Source: Mycolicibacterium boenickei
GTDB lineage: Bacteria; Actinomycetota; Actinomycetes; Mycobacteriales; Mycobacteriaceae
Assembly (NCBI RefSeq): GCF_010731295.1
Contig: NZ_AP022579.1
Coordinates: forward strand, 6,499,938-6,563,937
Length of the DNA: 64,000 nucleotides
Direction of reading: 5' to 3'
Shown: piece after piece, positions 36,623-45,540 of the stretch
Position numbering within the stretch: the first letter of the stretch is position 1
How the letters are laid out: every line of letters starts with the position of its first letter
Program-made: the position numbers and the translations under genes
Notes under the pieces: model-generated
Told to the model about the DNA's origin: nothing
Database searches by the model: none
Seen by the model: the letters and a program-made list of their open reading frames with translations, nothing else

Positions 36623-36639
36623 TATGTGCTATGCACATA
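36623..36639. promoter_or_regulatory. Putative MarR operator
   Basis: TATGTGC and GCACATA form a perfect 7-bp inverted repeat with a 3-bp centre. It ends 2 bp before the preferred start of the MarR gene and covers an upstream in-frame ATG, so the regulator would shut off its own MarR-MFS operon. Confidence 0.6.
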
Positions 36640-36641
36640 TA

Positions 36642-37100
36642 GTGCCTCGCTACAACCAACTCGATGAGCTCCTGGTGCGCATCCACACCGTCCGGCAACG
36701 CCCGGGATGGCGGCGCCGGCTGATCGACGCGTCGGGCAGCGTTCCGTCGCTGTCGACACTGCGGGTGCTGCGAGCCGTCGAGCAGCGGGAGAAGGCCGGG
36801 CAGAGTGCGTCGGTCGGCGATGTGGCCGAGTACATGGCCGTCGAACACTCCACCGCCAGCCGCACGGTCGCCAATGTCGTCGCGGCCGGCCTGCTGACCA
36901 AAGCCCAGGACACCGAGGATCAGCGCCGGTGCGTGCTCGCCCTGACCGAGGCGGGGCGCCAGGCCCTGGCCGACGTCACCGAACGGCGACAGGAGATGGT
37001 CGCCGAGACCGTGGCCGACTGGCCCGAGTCCGACGTCGACAAACTCGTGGACCTGTTGGAGCAACTCGTCGCCGATTTCGAGCGAGGGATCAGCTCGTGA
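36642..37100 (+). CDS. MarR family transcriptional regulator
   Basis: Winged-helix MarR regulator, 152 residues. SVGDVAEYMAVEHSTASRTV is the recognition helix-turn-helix, and KAQDTEDQRRCVLALTEAGR is the wing with the conserved DxRxxxxxLT pattern. I start at GTG 36642 (VPRYNQLDELLVRI) because ATG 36624 lies inside a perfect palindrome. The stop overlaps the MFS start (GTGA), so the pair is coupled and the regulator probably controls efflux. Confidence 0.88.
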   Translation: MPRYNQLDELLVRIHTVRQRPGWRRRLIDASGSVPSLSTLRVLRAVEQREKAGQSASVGDVAEYMAVEHSTASRTVANVVAAGLLTKAQDTEDQRRCVLALTEAGRQALADVTERRQEMVAETVADWPESDVDKLVDLLEQLVADFERGISS

Positions 37101-38338
37101 CAGCCCAGACCACGGCCCGACCGCACCCGCGCGGCGCCCTGCCGCTGATGTTCGACCCGGTTTTCGGAGCCCTGTTCTGGGGCAAGATGTTCTCCGTCGT
37201 CGCGGTGTGGACGCACGGCATCGTGGCGGCCATCGTCATCTTCGACGCCACCGGCTCGGCGGTGATGGTGGGCATGGTCGGCGTCGCCCAGTTCCTGCCC
37301 CAGCTCATCCTGAGCCCGACCAGCGGCAAGTGGGCCGACGTCGGCAACCCCGGCCGCCAGATCCTGTGGGGCCGGGTGCTGTGCATCATCGGTTCCGGCT
37401 CGACCGCACTGTGGCTGGCCCTGTCCCCCGACTTGCAGGGCACCGCGGCAGCGGTACCGGTGCTCGTCGGCTCCACCCTCGTCGGCTTCGGATTCGTCAT
37501 CGGCGGCCCGGCCATGCAGTCGATCGTGCCGAGCCTGATCCGCGACGGCGAACTGCCGACGGCCATGGCGCTCAACAGCATTCCCATGACCATCGGCCGC
37601 ATCCTCGGCCCGGCGATCGGCGCGTTCCTGGCCGCCCGGCTCGGTGCGGCGCCGGGCTTCGCGATCAGCGCGGGCCTGCACCTGGTGTTCGCGATCTTCC
37701 TGCTGCTGGTCACTTTCCCGGCCCGGCCCGAGCGCAGTCCCGACGGTGATTACCGGGTGCGCGCGGCACTGGCCTACGTCTGGCGTGACCGTCCGCTGCT
37801 GCTGGCGCTGCTCGCGGTCACAACGGTGGGGTTCGCCTCCGATCCGTCGATCACGCTCACCCCGTCGATGGCCGACGAGCTCGGCGGCGGCGCCCATCTG
37901 GTGGGCGCGTTGTCGGCGGCGTTCGGCCTCGGGGCGGCCGTCGGCATGGTGGTGCTGGCCGGGATCCGCGGCCGGCTGCCCGCTGCCCGGGTCTCGGCGG
38001 TCGGGCTCTGGCTGCTGGTGGCCGGGAGCGGCCTGCTCGCGCTGGGCACCGTGACGGCTGTGGCCCTGGCCGGTTTCGCGATTGCGGGGCTGGGGTTCGG
38101 TTGGGCGATGACCGGTCTGAGCACCGTCGTGCAGGAGCGGGCGCCGGAAGCGTTGCGGGGCCGGATCATGGCGCTGTGGCTCGTCGGCTTCCTCGGGTCC
38201 CGTCCGTTCGCGGCGGCACTGCTGGGCGGTGCGGCCGACGTGTTCAACGTGCGGGTGGCGTTCATGATCGCCGGTGCGGTGACGCTGGCGGTCGCGTTGG
38301 CGGCCCGGCCGGCCGCGCTGTCGGCACCGGCTCCCTAA
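37097..38338 (+). CDS. MFS transporter (EntS/MFS_3-like)
   Basis: Integral membrane transporter of the major facilitator superfamily, 413 residues with about twelve helices. FWGKMFSVVAVWTHGIVAAI opens the first helix, GKWADVG is the loop 2-3 motif, and RDGELPTAMALNSIPMTIGR with GPAIGAFLA matches the MFS_3/EntS exporter group. The substrate is unknown; coupling to a MarR regulator suggests a drug or metabolite exporter. The GTG overlaps the MarR stop. Confidence 0.9.
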   Translation: MTAQTTARPHPRGALPLMFDPVFGALFWGKMFSVVAVWTHGIVAAIVIFDATGSAVMVGMVGVAQFLPQLILSPTSGKWADVGNPGRQILWGRVLCIIGSGSTALWLALSPDLQGTAAAVPVLVGSTLVGFGFVIGGPAMQSIVPSLIRDGELPTAMALNSIPMTIGRILGPAIGAFLAARLGAAPGFAISAGLHLVFAIFLLLVTFPARPERSPDGDYRVRAALAYVWRDRPLLLALLAVTTVGFASDPSITLTPSMADELGGGAHLVGALSAAFGLGAAVGMVVLAGIRGRLPAARVSAVGLWLLVAGSGLLALGTVTAVALAGFAIAGLGFGWAMTGLSTVVQERAPEALRGRIMALWLVGFLGSRPFAAALLGGAADVFNVRVAFMIAGAVTLAVALAARPAALSAPAP

Positions 38339-38445
38339 CTCTGGCAACGCAGCAAGCTAGCAAATCACTCGCAGCGATTCCAGCGAACGATCGTCGGCGT
38401 TCGGCACACCGGTTCGAACATTTTGCTCTCGTTGCTCCAGAAATT

Positions 38446-38539
38446 GGCGCGAACAGATATCGATGCATGTGGCTGCCGTGTTGACAGGCGTTTCACTGTT
38501 GCTTACGGTTTGCTCCATCGTGCACATGGCGCGAACAGA
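38446..38539. repeat. 13-bp direct repeats flanking a promoter
   Basis: TGGCGCGAACAGA occurs at 38446-38458 and again at 38527-38539, 81 bp apart. The first copy lies 22 bp before the -35 and the second just after the expected transcript start of the promoter at 38481-38509. Binding of one protein to both copies could loop or block the promoter; chance cannot be excluded. Confidence 0.4.
38481..38509 (+). promoter_or_regulatory. SigA-type promoter of the small secreted protein gene
   Basis: A consensus TTGACA (38481-38486), 17-bp spacer and TACGGT (38504-38509) lie 53 bp before the start codon at 38563. This is the best-matching promoter I could read in the window. Confidence 0.7.
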
Positions 38540-38562
38540 ACATTCGCTAGACGGGGGCGATA

Positions 38563-39003
38563 ATGGAAAGCATCAACCGTGGGACACTGGCCGGGCCGCA
38601 ACAGAGCCGGCGGTCCAGCAACTTCTCCGGGCGCATTGGCGCTGACCGCAAGATCGCAGTAAGGCTCCTCAACGTGGCCGTAGTCATGGCCTTCTTGAGT
38701 CTGACCCACCCCGGCATCGCCGCCGCCGACCCGATCCAGTTGCCCGACCTGCCCAACGTCGACGAATCACTCGCCTACACGTACGCGATGGACCATCAAC
38801 GGGAGATCTGCAGCATCCTCGACTATCGGTTCGCTCAGACCGCGCCCGCCGTCGAACCGATCGACGCGATCATGGCCGAAGTGGCCGCGCGCAGTGGCTT
38901 CAACTTGGACACAGCCGGTTTCGCGGTCGGTGTGGCGATGGGCACGTCATGCCCCCAGTACGTCGATCGATTCGAAACCGCCGCAGACCAGGAGTTGGCC
39001 TGA
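38563..39003 (+). CDS. Small secreted DUF732-like protein
   Basis: A 146-residue exported protein of unknown function. A hydrophobic segment (AVRLLNVAVVMAFLSLTHPG, about 32-51) with a likely cleavage after AAADP-type sequence precedes a short mature domain. Two cysteines (ICSILDY and TSCPQYVD) are spaced as in mycobacterial DUF732 proteins and would form one disulphide. ATG 38563 has GGGGG upstream and a strong promoter. It is unrelated to the recC gene that follows. Confidence 0.7.
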   Translation: MESINRGTLAGPQQSRRSSNFSGRIGADRKIAVRLLNVAVVMAFLSLTHPGIAAADPIQLPDLPNVDESLAYTYAMDHQREICSILDYRFAQTAPAVEPIDAIMAEVAARSGFNLDTAGFAVGVAMGTSCPQYVDRFETAADQELA

Positions 39004-39105
39004 CGTTTCCGCTCGGGGGCTGTAGACGTCGGACCCGATCCCAAATCCGGAGGACGCCCCTCGATTCTTCGCTCGTTGGCGCCTTGTCTCATATCGTGTG
39101 TGTCG

Positions 39106-42100
39106 ATGGCGTTTCACCTGCACCGGGCCGAGCGCACCGATCTGCTCGCCGACGGGTTGGCAGGCCTGCTGTCGCAACCCCCGGCTGATCCGTTCGCCCA
39201 GGAGCTGGTGCTGGTGCCTGCCAAGGGCGTGGAGCGCTGGCTGAGTCAGCGGCTGAGCAACCGGCTCGGCGTGTGTGCGGCGGTCGAGTTCCGCAATCCG
39301 CGGTCACTGATCGCCGAGCTGACCGGGACTTCCGACGAGGATCCGTGGTCGGCCGACGCCATGTCCTGGCCCCTGCTGGCGGTCATCGACGAGAACCTGG
39401 ATCAGCCGTGGTGTCAGCCGGTGGCCGGCCACCTCGGGCACTTCGAGACCGGTGACGAGTACGAGCTGCGGCAGGGCCGGCGCTATGCGGTGGCCCGCCG
39501 GCTGGCCGGGTTGTTCGCCTCCTATGCCCGGCAGCGCCCGCAACTGCTGGTCGACTGGGCCGGTTTACCCGACGACCTGTCCTGGCAGGCCCCGCTGTGG
39601 CAGGCGCTGACCGAGCGGATCGACGCCGATCCGCCGCACCTCCGGCACGCGAAAACCCTTGCCCGGCTCACTGACTCACCGAGCGATCTGCCGGAACGGC
39701 TGTCGTTGTTCGGGCACACCCGGCTGCCGGTCACCGAGATCGAACTGCTCACCGCCCTGGCCACCCATCACGATCTGCATCTGTGGCTGCCGCACCCCAG
39801 CGACGACCTGTGGCAGTCGCTGGCCGGGGGCGCCGGCCCGCTCCCCCGCCGCGAGGACAGCAGCCACCGCGACGTAAGCCACCCGCTGCTGGCCACGCTC
39901 GGCCGGGACCTGCGGGAGCTGCAGCGCAGCCTGCCTATCCCGGATACCGACGAATACCTCAGTGGCGCAGGCCATCCCGACACCGTGCTGGGCTGGCTGC
40001 AATCCGACATCGCGGCCAATGCGGTGCGTCCCGCCGGGCGGGTGCCCCGCCCCGAGGATCGCTCGGTGCAGGTGCACAGCTGTCACGGCCCGGCCCGGCA
40101 GATCGAGGTGCTGCGCGAGGTGCTGCTGGGTCTGCTCGCCGACGATCCGACGCTGGAGCCACGCGACATCCTGGTGATGTGCCCCGACATCGAGACCTAT
40201 GCACCGCTGATCACGGCCGGGTTCGGGTTGGGCGATGTGGTGCGCGGTGCACATCCGGCGCACAAGCTGCGGGTGCGGCTGGCCGATCGCGCACTGGTGC
40301 AGACGAATCCGCTGCTGTCGGTGGCGGCGTCGGTGCTGGCCCTGGCCGGCGGGCGAGCCACCGCCAGTGAGGTGCTCAACCTGGCCGAGTCGGATCCGGT
40401 GCGGGCCCGGTTCGGATTCACCGACGACGATCTGGACGCCATCACCGCCTGGGTGCGCGAGGCCAACATCCGGTGGGGTTTCGATCAGGAACACCGCAGC
40501 CCCTACGGGGTCGAATTCCTGCACAACACCTGGCGTTTCGGCATCGACCGAGTGCTGGCCGGGGTGGCGATGTCCGACGATTCGCATGCCTGGCTGGGCA
40601 CCACACTGCCGCTCGACGACGTCAGCAGCAACCGGGTCGAGCTGGCCGGCCGATTCGCCGACTTCGTGGAGAAACTCGGCCACACGGTCCGGTCGCTCAG
40701 CGGCGTCCGTCCGCTCGCCGACTGGTTGTCGTCATTGGGCACCGGCATCGAGGCGCTGGCCGCCTCCGACGAGGAGTGGCCCGCGGCCCAGGTGCAGCGC
40801 GAATTCGCCGAGATCGCCGAGGCTGCCGGGGCACCCGAAACACCCATGCGGCTCAGCGACATTCGCGCACTGCTGGACCGGCACCTGTCCGGCCGGCCGA
40901 CCCGGGCCAACTTCCGCACCGGGACCCTGACGGTGTGCACGATGGTGCCGATGCGCTCGGTGCCGCACCGGGTGGTCTGCCTGGTCGGCCTGGACGACGG
41001 CGTGTTCCCACGGTTGGGCGCGATCGACGGCGACGACGCGCTGGCCCGCGACCCGCACACCGGCGAACGCGACATCCGCTCCGAGGACCGCCAATTGCTG
41101 CTCGACGCGATCGGTGCCGCCACCCAGACCCTCGTCGTCACCTATACCGGCGCCAACGAATACTCCGGGCAGGCCCGCCCGCCTGCGGTGCCCCTGGCCG
41201 AGCTGCTCGACACGCTCAAGATCACCGCCGAACAACCGGTGGACGTGGTGACCACGCACCCGTTGCAGCCGTTCGACATTCGCAACGTCACCCCCGGTGC
41301 GCTGCTGCCCGATGGCCCGTTCACGTTCGACCCCACCGCGCTCACCGCGGCGCAGGCCAGCGCCGGGCAGCGGGCCGAGCGGCCGCCGTTCTTCGCCCAC
41401 CAACTGCCTGCGCTGCCGACCGGGGATGTCGCGCTGGAGGATCTCACCACGTTCTTCAAGGATCCGGTGAAAGGCTTCTTCCGTTCGTTGGAGTACACGC
41501 TGCCGTGGGATGTCGACGGGGTGTCGGACGAGATGCCGGTGGAGATCGACGCGCTGGAGGAATGGACCGTCGGCGATCGCATGCTGAGCGACATCCTGCG
41601 CGGCATGACTCCGGCCGATGCCCAGCAGGCCGAGTGGCGTCGCGGAACGCTTCCGCCCGGCCAGTTGGGTTGGCGCCGCGCGATCGCGCTGCGTGATCAC
41701 TGCGCGCTGCTGGCCGCCGAGGCACTGCGCCACCGCGGCACCGACCCGCAGGCCTACGACATCGACATCGATCTCGGCACCGGGCGACGGCTGACCGGCA
41801 CGGTCTCCCCGGTGTTCGGCGACCGGCTGGTGTCGGTGACGTATTCCAAGCTCGACGGCAAGCACCTGCTGCAGTCCTGGATTCCGTTGCTGGCGTTGGC
41901 CGCAGGACTTCCGGACCAGGACTGGTCGGCGGTGTGCATCGGGCGTCCCCGGCGCGGCGACACCCCGCGGGTCGAGGGACTGGGCCGTCCGGATGATCCG
42001 GTCGCGCTGCTGGCCGATCTGGTCGCCATCTACGACGCGGGCCGCCGGGAGCCGTTGCCGCTGCCCATCAAGACCTCCTACGCGTGGGCAGCCGCGCGGC

Positions 42101-42291
42101 ACGCCGGCGACGACCCGGAGCGTGAAGCCGGATTCCGCTGGCGCAGCGGTAGATTCCCCGGCGAGGATGAGGCGCCGGCACATGTGCGGGCGTGGGGTCG
42201 CGGCGCGCCGTTGAGCCGGCTGGCCGGGTTGGGTGAGTATTCGGAGCGGCTGTGGCTTCCGCTGCTGCAGGCCGAAAGGTCGCCCCGGTGA
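39106..42291 (+). CDS. recC: Exodeoxyribonuclease V subunit gamma (RecC)
   Basis: Chi-recognising, inactive-helicase-like subunit of RecBCD, 1061 residues. It has VLVPAKGVERWLSQRLSNRL near the N-terminus, HSCHGPARQIEVLREVLLGL, MCPDIETYAPLI and RVVCLVGLDDGVFPR as in other RecC proteins. ATG 39106 (MAFHLHRAERTDLL) is the natural start. In mycobacteria RecBCD serves single-strand annealing while AdnAB drives recombination. The order recC-recB-recD with overlapping starts matches Rv0631c-Rv0629c. The gene itself is intact. Confidence 0.96.
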   Translation: MAFHLHRAERTDLLADGLAGLLSQPPADPFAQELVLVPAKGVERWLSQRLSNRLGVCAAVEFRNPRSLIAELTGTSDEDPWSADAMSWPLLAVIDENLDQPWCQPVAGHLGHFETGDEYELRQGRRYAVARRLAGLFASYARQRPQLLVDWAGLPDDLSWQAPLWQALTERIDADPPHLRHAKTLARLTDSPSDLPERLSLFGHTRLPVTEIELLTALATHHDLHLWLPHPSDDLWQSLAGGAGPLPRREDSSHRDVSHPLLATLGRDLRELQRSLPIPDTDEYLSGAGHPDTVLGWLQSDIAANAVRPAGRVPRPEDRSVQVHSCHGPARQIEVLREVLLGLLADDPTLEPRDILVMCPDIETYAPLITAGFGLGDVVRGAHPAHKLRVRLADRALVQTNPLLSVAASVLALAGGRATASEVLNLAESDPVRARFGFTDDDLDAITAWVREANIRWGFDQEHRSPYGVEFLHNTWRFGIDRVLAGVAMSDDSHAWLGTTLPLDDVSSNRVELAGRFADFVEKLGHTVRSLSGVRPLADWLSSLGTGIEALAASDEEWPAAQVQREFAEIAEAAGAPETPMRLSDIRALLDRHLSGRPTRANFRTGTLTVCTMVPMRSVPHRVVCLVGLDDGVFPRLGAIDGDDALARDPHTGERDIRSEDRQLLLDAIGAATQTLVVTYTGANEYSGQARPPAVPLAELLDTLKITAEQPVDVVTTHPLQPFDIRNVTPGALLPDGPFTFDPTALTAAQASAGQRAERPPFFAHQLPALPTGDVALEDLTTFFKDPVKGFFRSLEYTLPWDVDGVSDEMPVEIDALEEWTVGDRMLSDILRGMTPADAQQAEWRRGTLPPGQLGWRRAIALRDHCALLAAEALRHRGTDPQAYDIDIDLGTGRRLTGTVSPVFGDRLVSVTYSKLDGKHLLQSWIPLLALAAGLPDQDWSAVCIGRPRRGDTPRVEGLGRPDDPVALLADLVAIYDAGRREPLPLPIKTSYAWAAARHAGDDPEREAGFRWRSGRFPGEDEAPAHVRAWGRGAPLSRLAGLGEYSERLWLPLLQAERSPR

Positions 42292-45200
42292 AGGTATTCG
42301 ATCTGCTCGGGCCGTTGCCGCAGACCAACAGCACCACGGTGCTGGAGGCCAGCGCGGGTACCGGCAAGACCTTCGCGCTGGCCGGGTTGGTGACGCGGTT
42401 CGTGGCAGAGGGCGCGGCGACGCTGGATCAGATGCTGCTGATCACGTTCGGCCGGGCCGCGAGCCAGGAGCTGCGGGAGCGGGTGCGGGCCCAGATCGTC
42501 GGGGCCCTGGCGGCCCTGGAGGATCCGTCCCGCGCCGACAACGACCTGCTGCAGTACCTGATCGCCGAGGACCAGCAGGCCCGCGGGCAGCGGCTGCGTG
42601 ATGCGCTGGCCGGTTTCGACGCCGCGACCATCGCCACCACGCACCAGTTCTGCCAGATCGTCCTGAAGTCCCTTGGCGTGGCCGGCGACAGCGATTCGGG
42701 TGTGACTCTGGTCGAAAGTCTTGACGAGCTGGTGTGCGAGATCGTCGACGATCTGTATCTCGCGCATTTCGGGGCTCAGCGGGATGTCCCCGAGCTGGGG
42801 TATGCCGAGGCGCTGCGGCTGGCCCGGGTCGTGGTGGCCAACCCGGCCACCGAGCTGCGGCCACGGGATCCCGAGCCCGAGTCCCCGGCCGGGATACGTC
42901 TCGGTTTCGCCCGGGCGGTGCTGGCGGAGCTGGAGATTCGCAAGCGGCGCCGCGGCGTGCTGGGGTACGACGATCTGCTGACCCGGCTGGCCGGGGCGCT
43001 GGCGACGGAAGAGTCGGCGGCCCAGGTCCGGATGGCGCAACGCTGGCCGATCGTGATGGTCGACGAGTTCCAGGACACCGATCCGGTGCAGTGGCAGGTG
43101 ATCGAGCGGGCGTTCTCCGGGCGGTCGACGCTGATCCTGATCGGCGATCCCAAGCAGGCGATCTACGCGTTCCGCGGCGGGGACATCGACACCTATCTGC
43201 GGGCCGCGGCGACCGCCGGGGACAAGCAGACGCTCGGCACCAACTGGCGCAGCGACAGCGTGCTGGTGGACAGCTTGCAGGCGGTGCTGCGCGGCGCCGA
43301 GCTGGGCGGACCGGACATCGTGGTGCACGACGTGCAGGCCAATCACCAGGGGCATCGGCTGGCCGGGGCGCCGCACAACGATCCGTTCCGGCTGCGGATG
43401 GTGACGCGAAACCGCACCGGCACCAAGGTGATTCCGATCGCCGACCTTCGTGACCACATCGGCAGGATCTGGCCGCCGACATCGGGGCGTTGCTGACCAG
43501 CGGTGCGACCTTCGACGGCAGCCCGCTGCAAGCGCGCGACGTCGCGGTGATCGTCGAGACCCACAAGGACGCCCGGGCCTGCCACACCGCGCTGCTCGAG
43601 GCCGGCATCCCCGCGGTCTACACCGGGGATTCCGATGTGTTCAATTCCGAGGCCGCCGAGGACTGGCTGTATCTGCTGGAAGCGTTCGACCAGCCGCACC
43701 GCCCCGGCCTGGTGCGGGCCGCGGCGGCCACGATGTTCTTCGGCGAGACCGCCGAAACCCTTGCCGCGGGCGGGGATGCACTGACCGACCGGGTCGCCGA
43801 CACCCTGCGCACCTGGGCCGGCCAGGCCCGTGAGCGCGGCGTCGCGGCGATCTTCGAGGCCGCGCAACTGGCAGGCATGGGCAAGCGGGTGCTGTCCTGG
43901 CAGGGCGGTGAGCGGCTGATGACCGACGTGGCCCACCTGACTCAGCTGCTCGGTGACACCGCGCACCGGGAAGGTTTCGGGCTGGCCGCGCTGCGGACTG
44001 GCTGCGCACGCAGCGCTCCGAGGGCGGCGGCACCTCCGAGCGCAACCGCCGTCTGGACAGCGACGCCGCTGCGGTGCAGATCATGACGGTGTGGGTCAGC
44101 AAGGGCCTGCAGTTCCCGATCGTGTACCTGCCGTTCGCGTTCAATCGGTATGTGCCGGAACCCGATCTGGTGTTGTTCCACGACGACGGCGTGCGCTGCC
44201 TGCAGGTCGGCGGCCCGGATCCAGCGGTGACCCGGGCCGGGCGGACCGAGGCAGCCGCCGACGACAGCCGGCTGACCTACGTGGCGATGACGCGGGCCCA
44301 GTCCCAGGTGGTCGCGTGGTGGGCGCCGTCGAACGACGAGCCGAACGGCGGCCTGTCACGGCTGCTGCGCGGGCGCGCTCCCGGCGAGGCCGCGGTGCCC
44401 GACCGGTGCGTGCCTGCCAAGGTCACCGATGAGGACGCGTTGGCCCGGTTGCGGGCGTGGGAGGCCGAGGGCGGTCCGGTGCTGGAGCAGTCGGTGATCG
44501 TCCCGGCCCCGCCGGTCCCCACGCGCCCGGTTCCAGATGACCTGGCGGCGCGGCACTTTCACCGCTCGATCGACACCGCATGGCGGCGCACGTCGTACTC
44601 GGGGCTGCTACGCGCGGCCGAGGACGACGGCGATACCGGGGTGTCCAGCGAGCCCGAGGTCGCCGAACTCGACGACGAGTCGACCGACATCGCCGTCGTC
44701 GCTCCCGCCCAGGGCGCCGACCTGCCCTCCCCGATGGCGTCGCTGCCCACCGGGGCGGCGTTCGGCTCACTCGTGCACGCGGTGCTGGAGACCGCCGACC
44801 CGCTGGCCGCGGATCTGTCTGCCGAACTGCTGACCGAGGTGCGTAAGCACGCCGCCCGCTGGCCCGTCGAGGTCGAGGCCGATGAACTGGCTGCGGCCCT
44901 GCTGCCCATGCACGACACCCCGTTGGGGCCGTTGGCGCCCGGCGTGACGCTGCGGCAGATCGGGATGGCCGACCGGCTGTGCGAGCTGGATTTCGAATTC
45001 CCCATGGCCGGGGGCGATCTGCGCGGCGGCGACTTCGCCCGGTTGGCCGATGTCGGCGCACTGCTCGATCAGCACCTGCCCGCCGGCGATCCGATGGCCG
45101 TCTATGCCGAGCGACTGACGACCGGGCTGTTGGGCCGTCAGCCGCTGCGCGGCTATCTGTCCGGTTCGGTGGACGTGGTGCTGCGGATCGAGCATCGCTT

Positions 45201-45540
45201 CGTCATCGTCGACTACAAGACCAACTGGCTGGGCACCGGTGACGAGCCGCTCACCGCGGCCGACTACGGGCGGGACCGGATGGTCGAGGCGATGCTGCAC
45301 TCGGACTATCCGCTGCAGGCGCTGCTGTACAGCGTTGTGCTGCACCGGTTCCTGAGTTGGCGGCTGCCCGGCTACGACCCGGCCACCCATCTTGGCGGGG
45401 TGATGTACCTGTTCGTGCGCGGGATGTGCGGGGCGCAGACGCCCGTCGTCGACGGACACCCGGCCGGGGTGTTCAGCTGGGAACCGCCCGCGCCGCTGGT
45501 GATCGCGATATCGGAGCTACTCGATCAGGGAGCCGGGTGA
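42288..45540 (+). CDS. recB: Exodeoxyribonuclease V subunit beta (RecB), frame broken twice
   Basis: Helicase-nuclease subunit of RecBCD. Walker A ASAGTGKTFALAG is near residue 24, then TTHQFCQIVL, DEFQDTDPVQW and GDPKQAIYAFRGGD (superfamily 1 helicase motifs), VWVSKGLQFPIVYLP, and the nuclease motif VIVDYKTNW near the C-terminus. The coding frame breaks near 43464 (DHIG continues as DLAADIGALL in another frame) and near 43996 (LAALR continues as DWLRTQR). Each is explained by one missing base, the second in a G-run. If real, the product is truncated after about 400 residues and recB is a pseudogene; sequencing error is likelier. The GTG overlaps the recC stop. Confidence 0.9.

Noticed and set aside
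36707..37096. Upstream extension of the MFS reading frame through the MarR gene
   Set aside because: It is out of frame with the real MarR gene and gives arginine-rich nonsense; GTG 37097 overlapping the MarR stop is the natural start.
43455..44080. Programmed frameshifting to make full-length RecB
   Set aside because: No slippery heptamer or stimulatory structure is seen, two shifts would be needed, and similar one-base losses occur in unrelated genes nearby.
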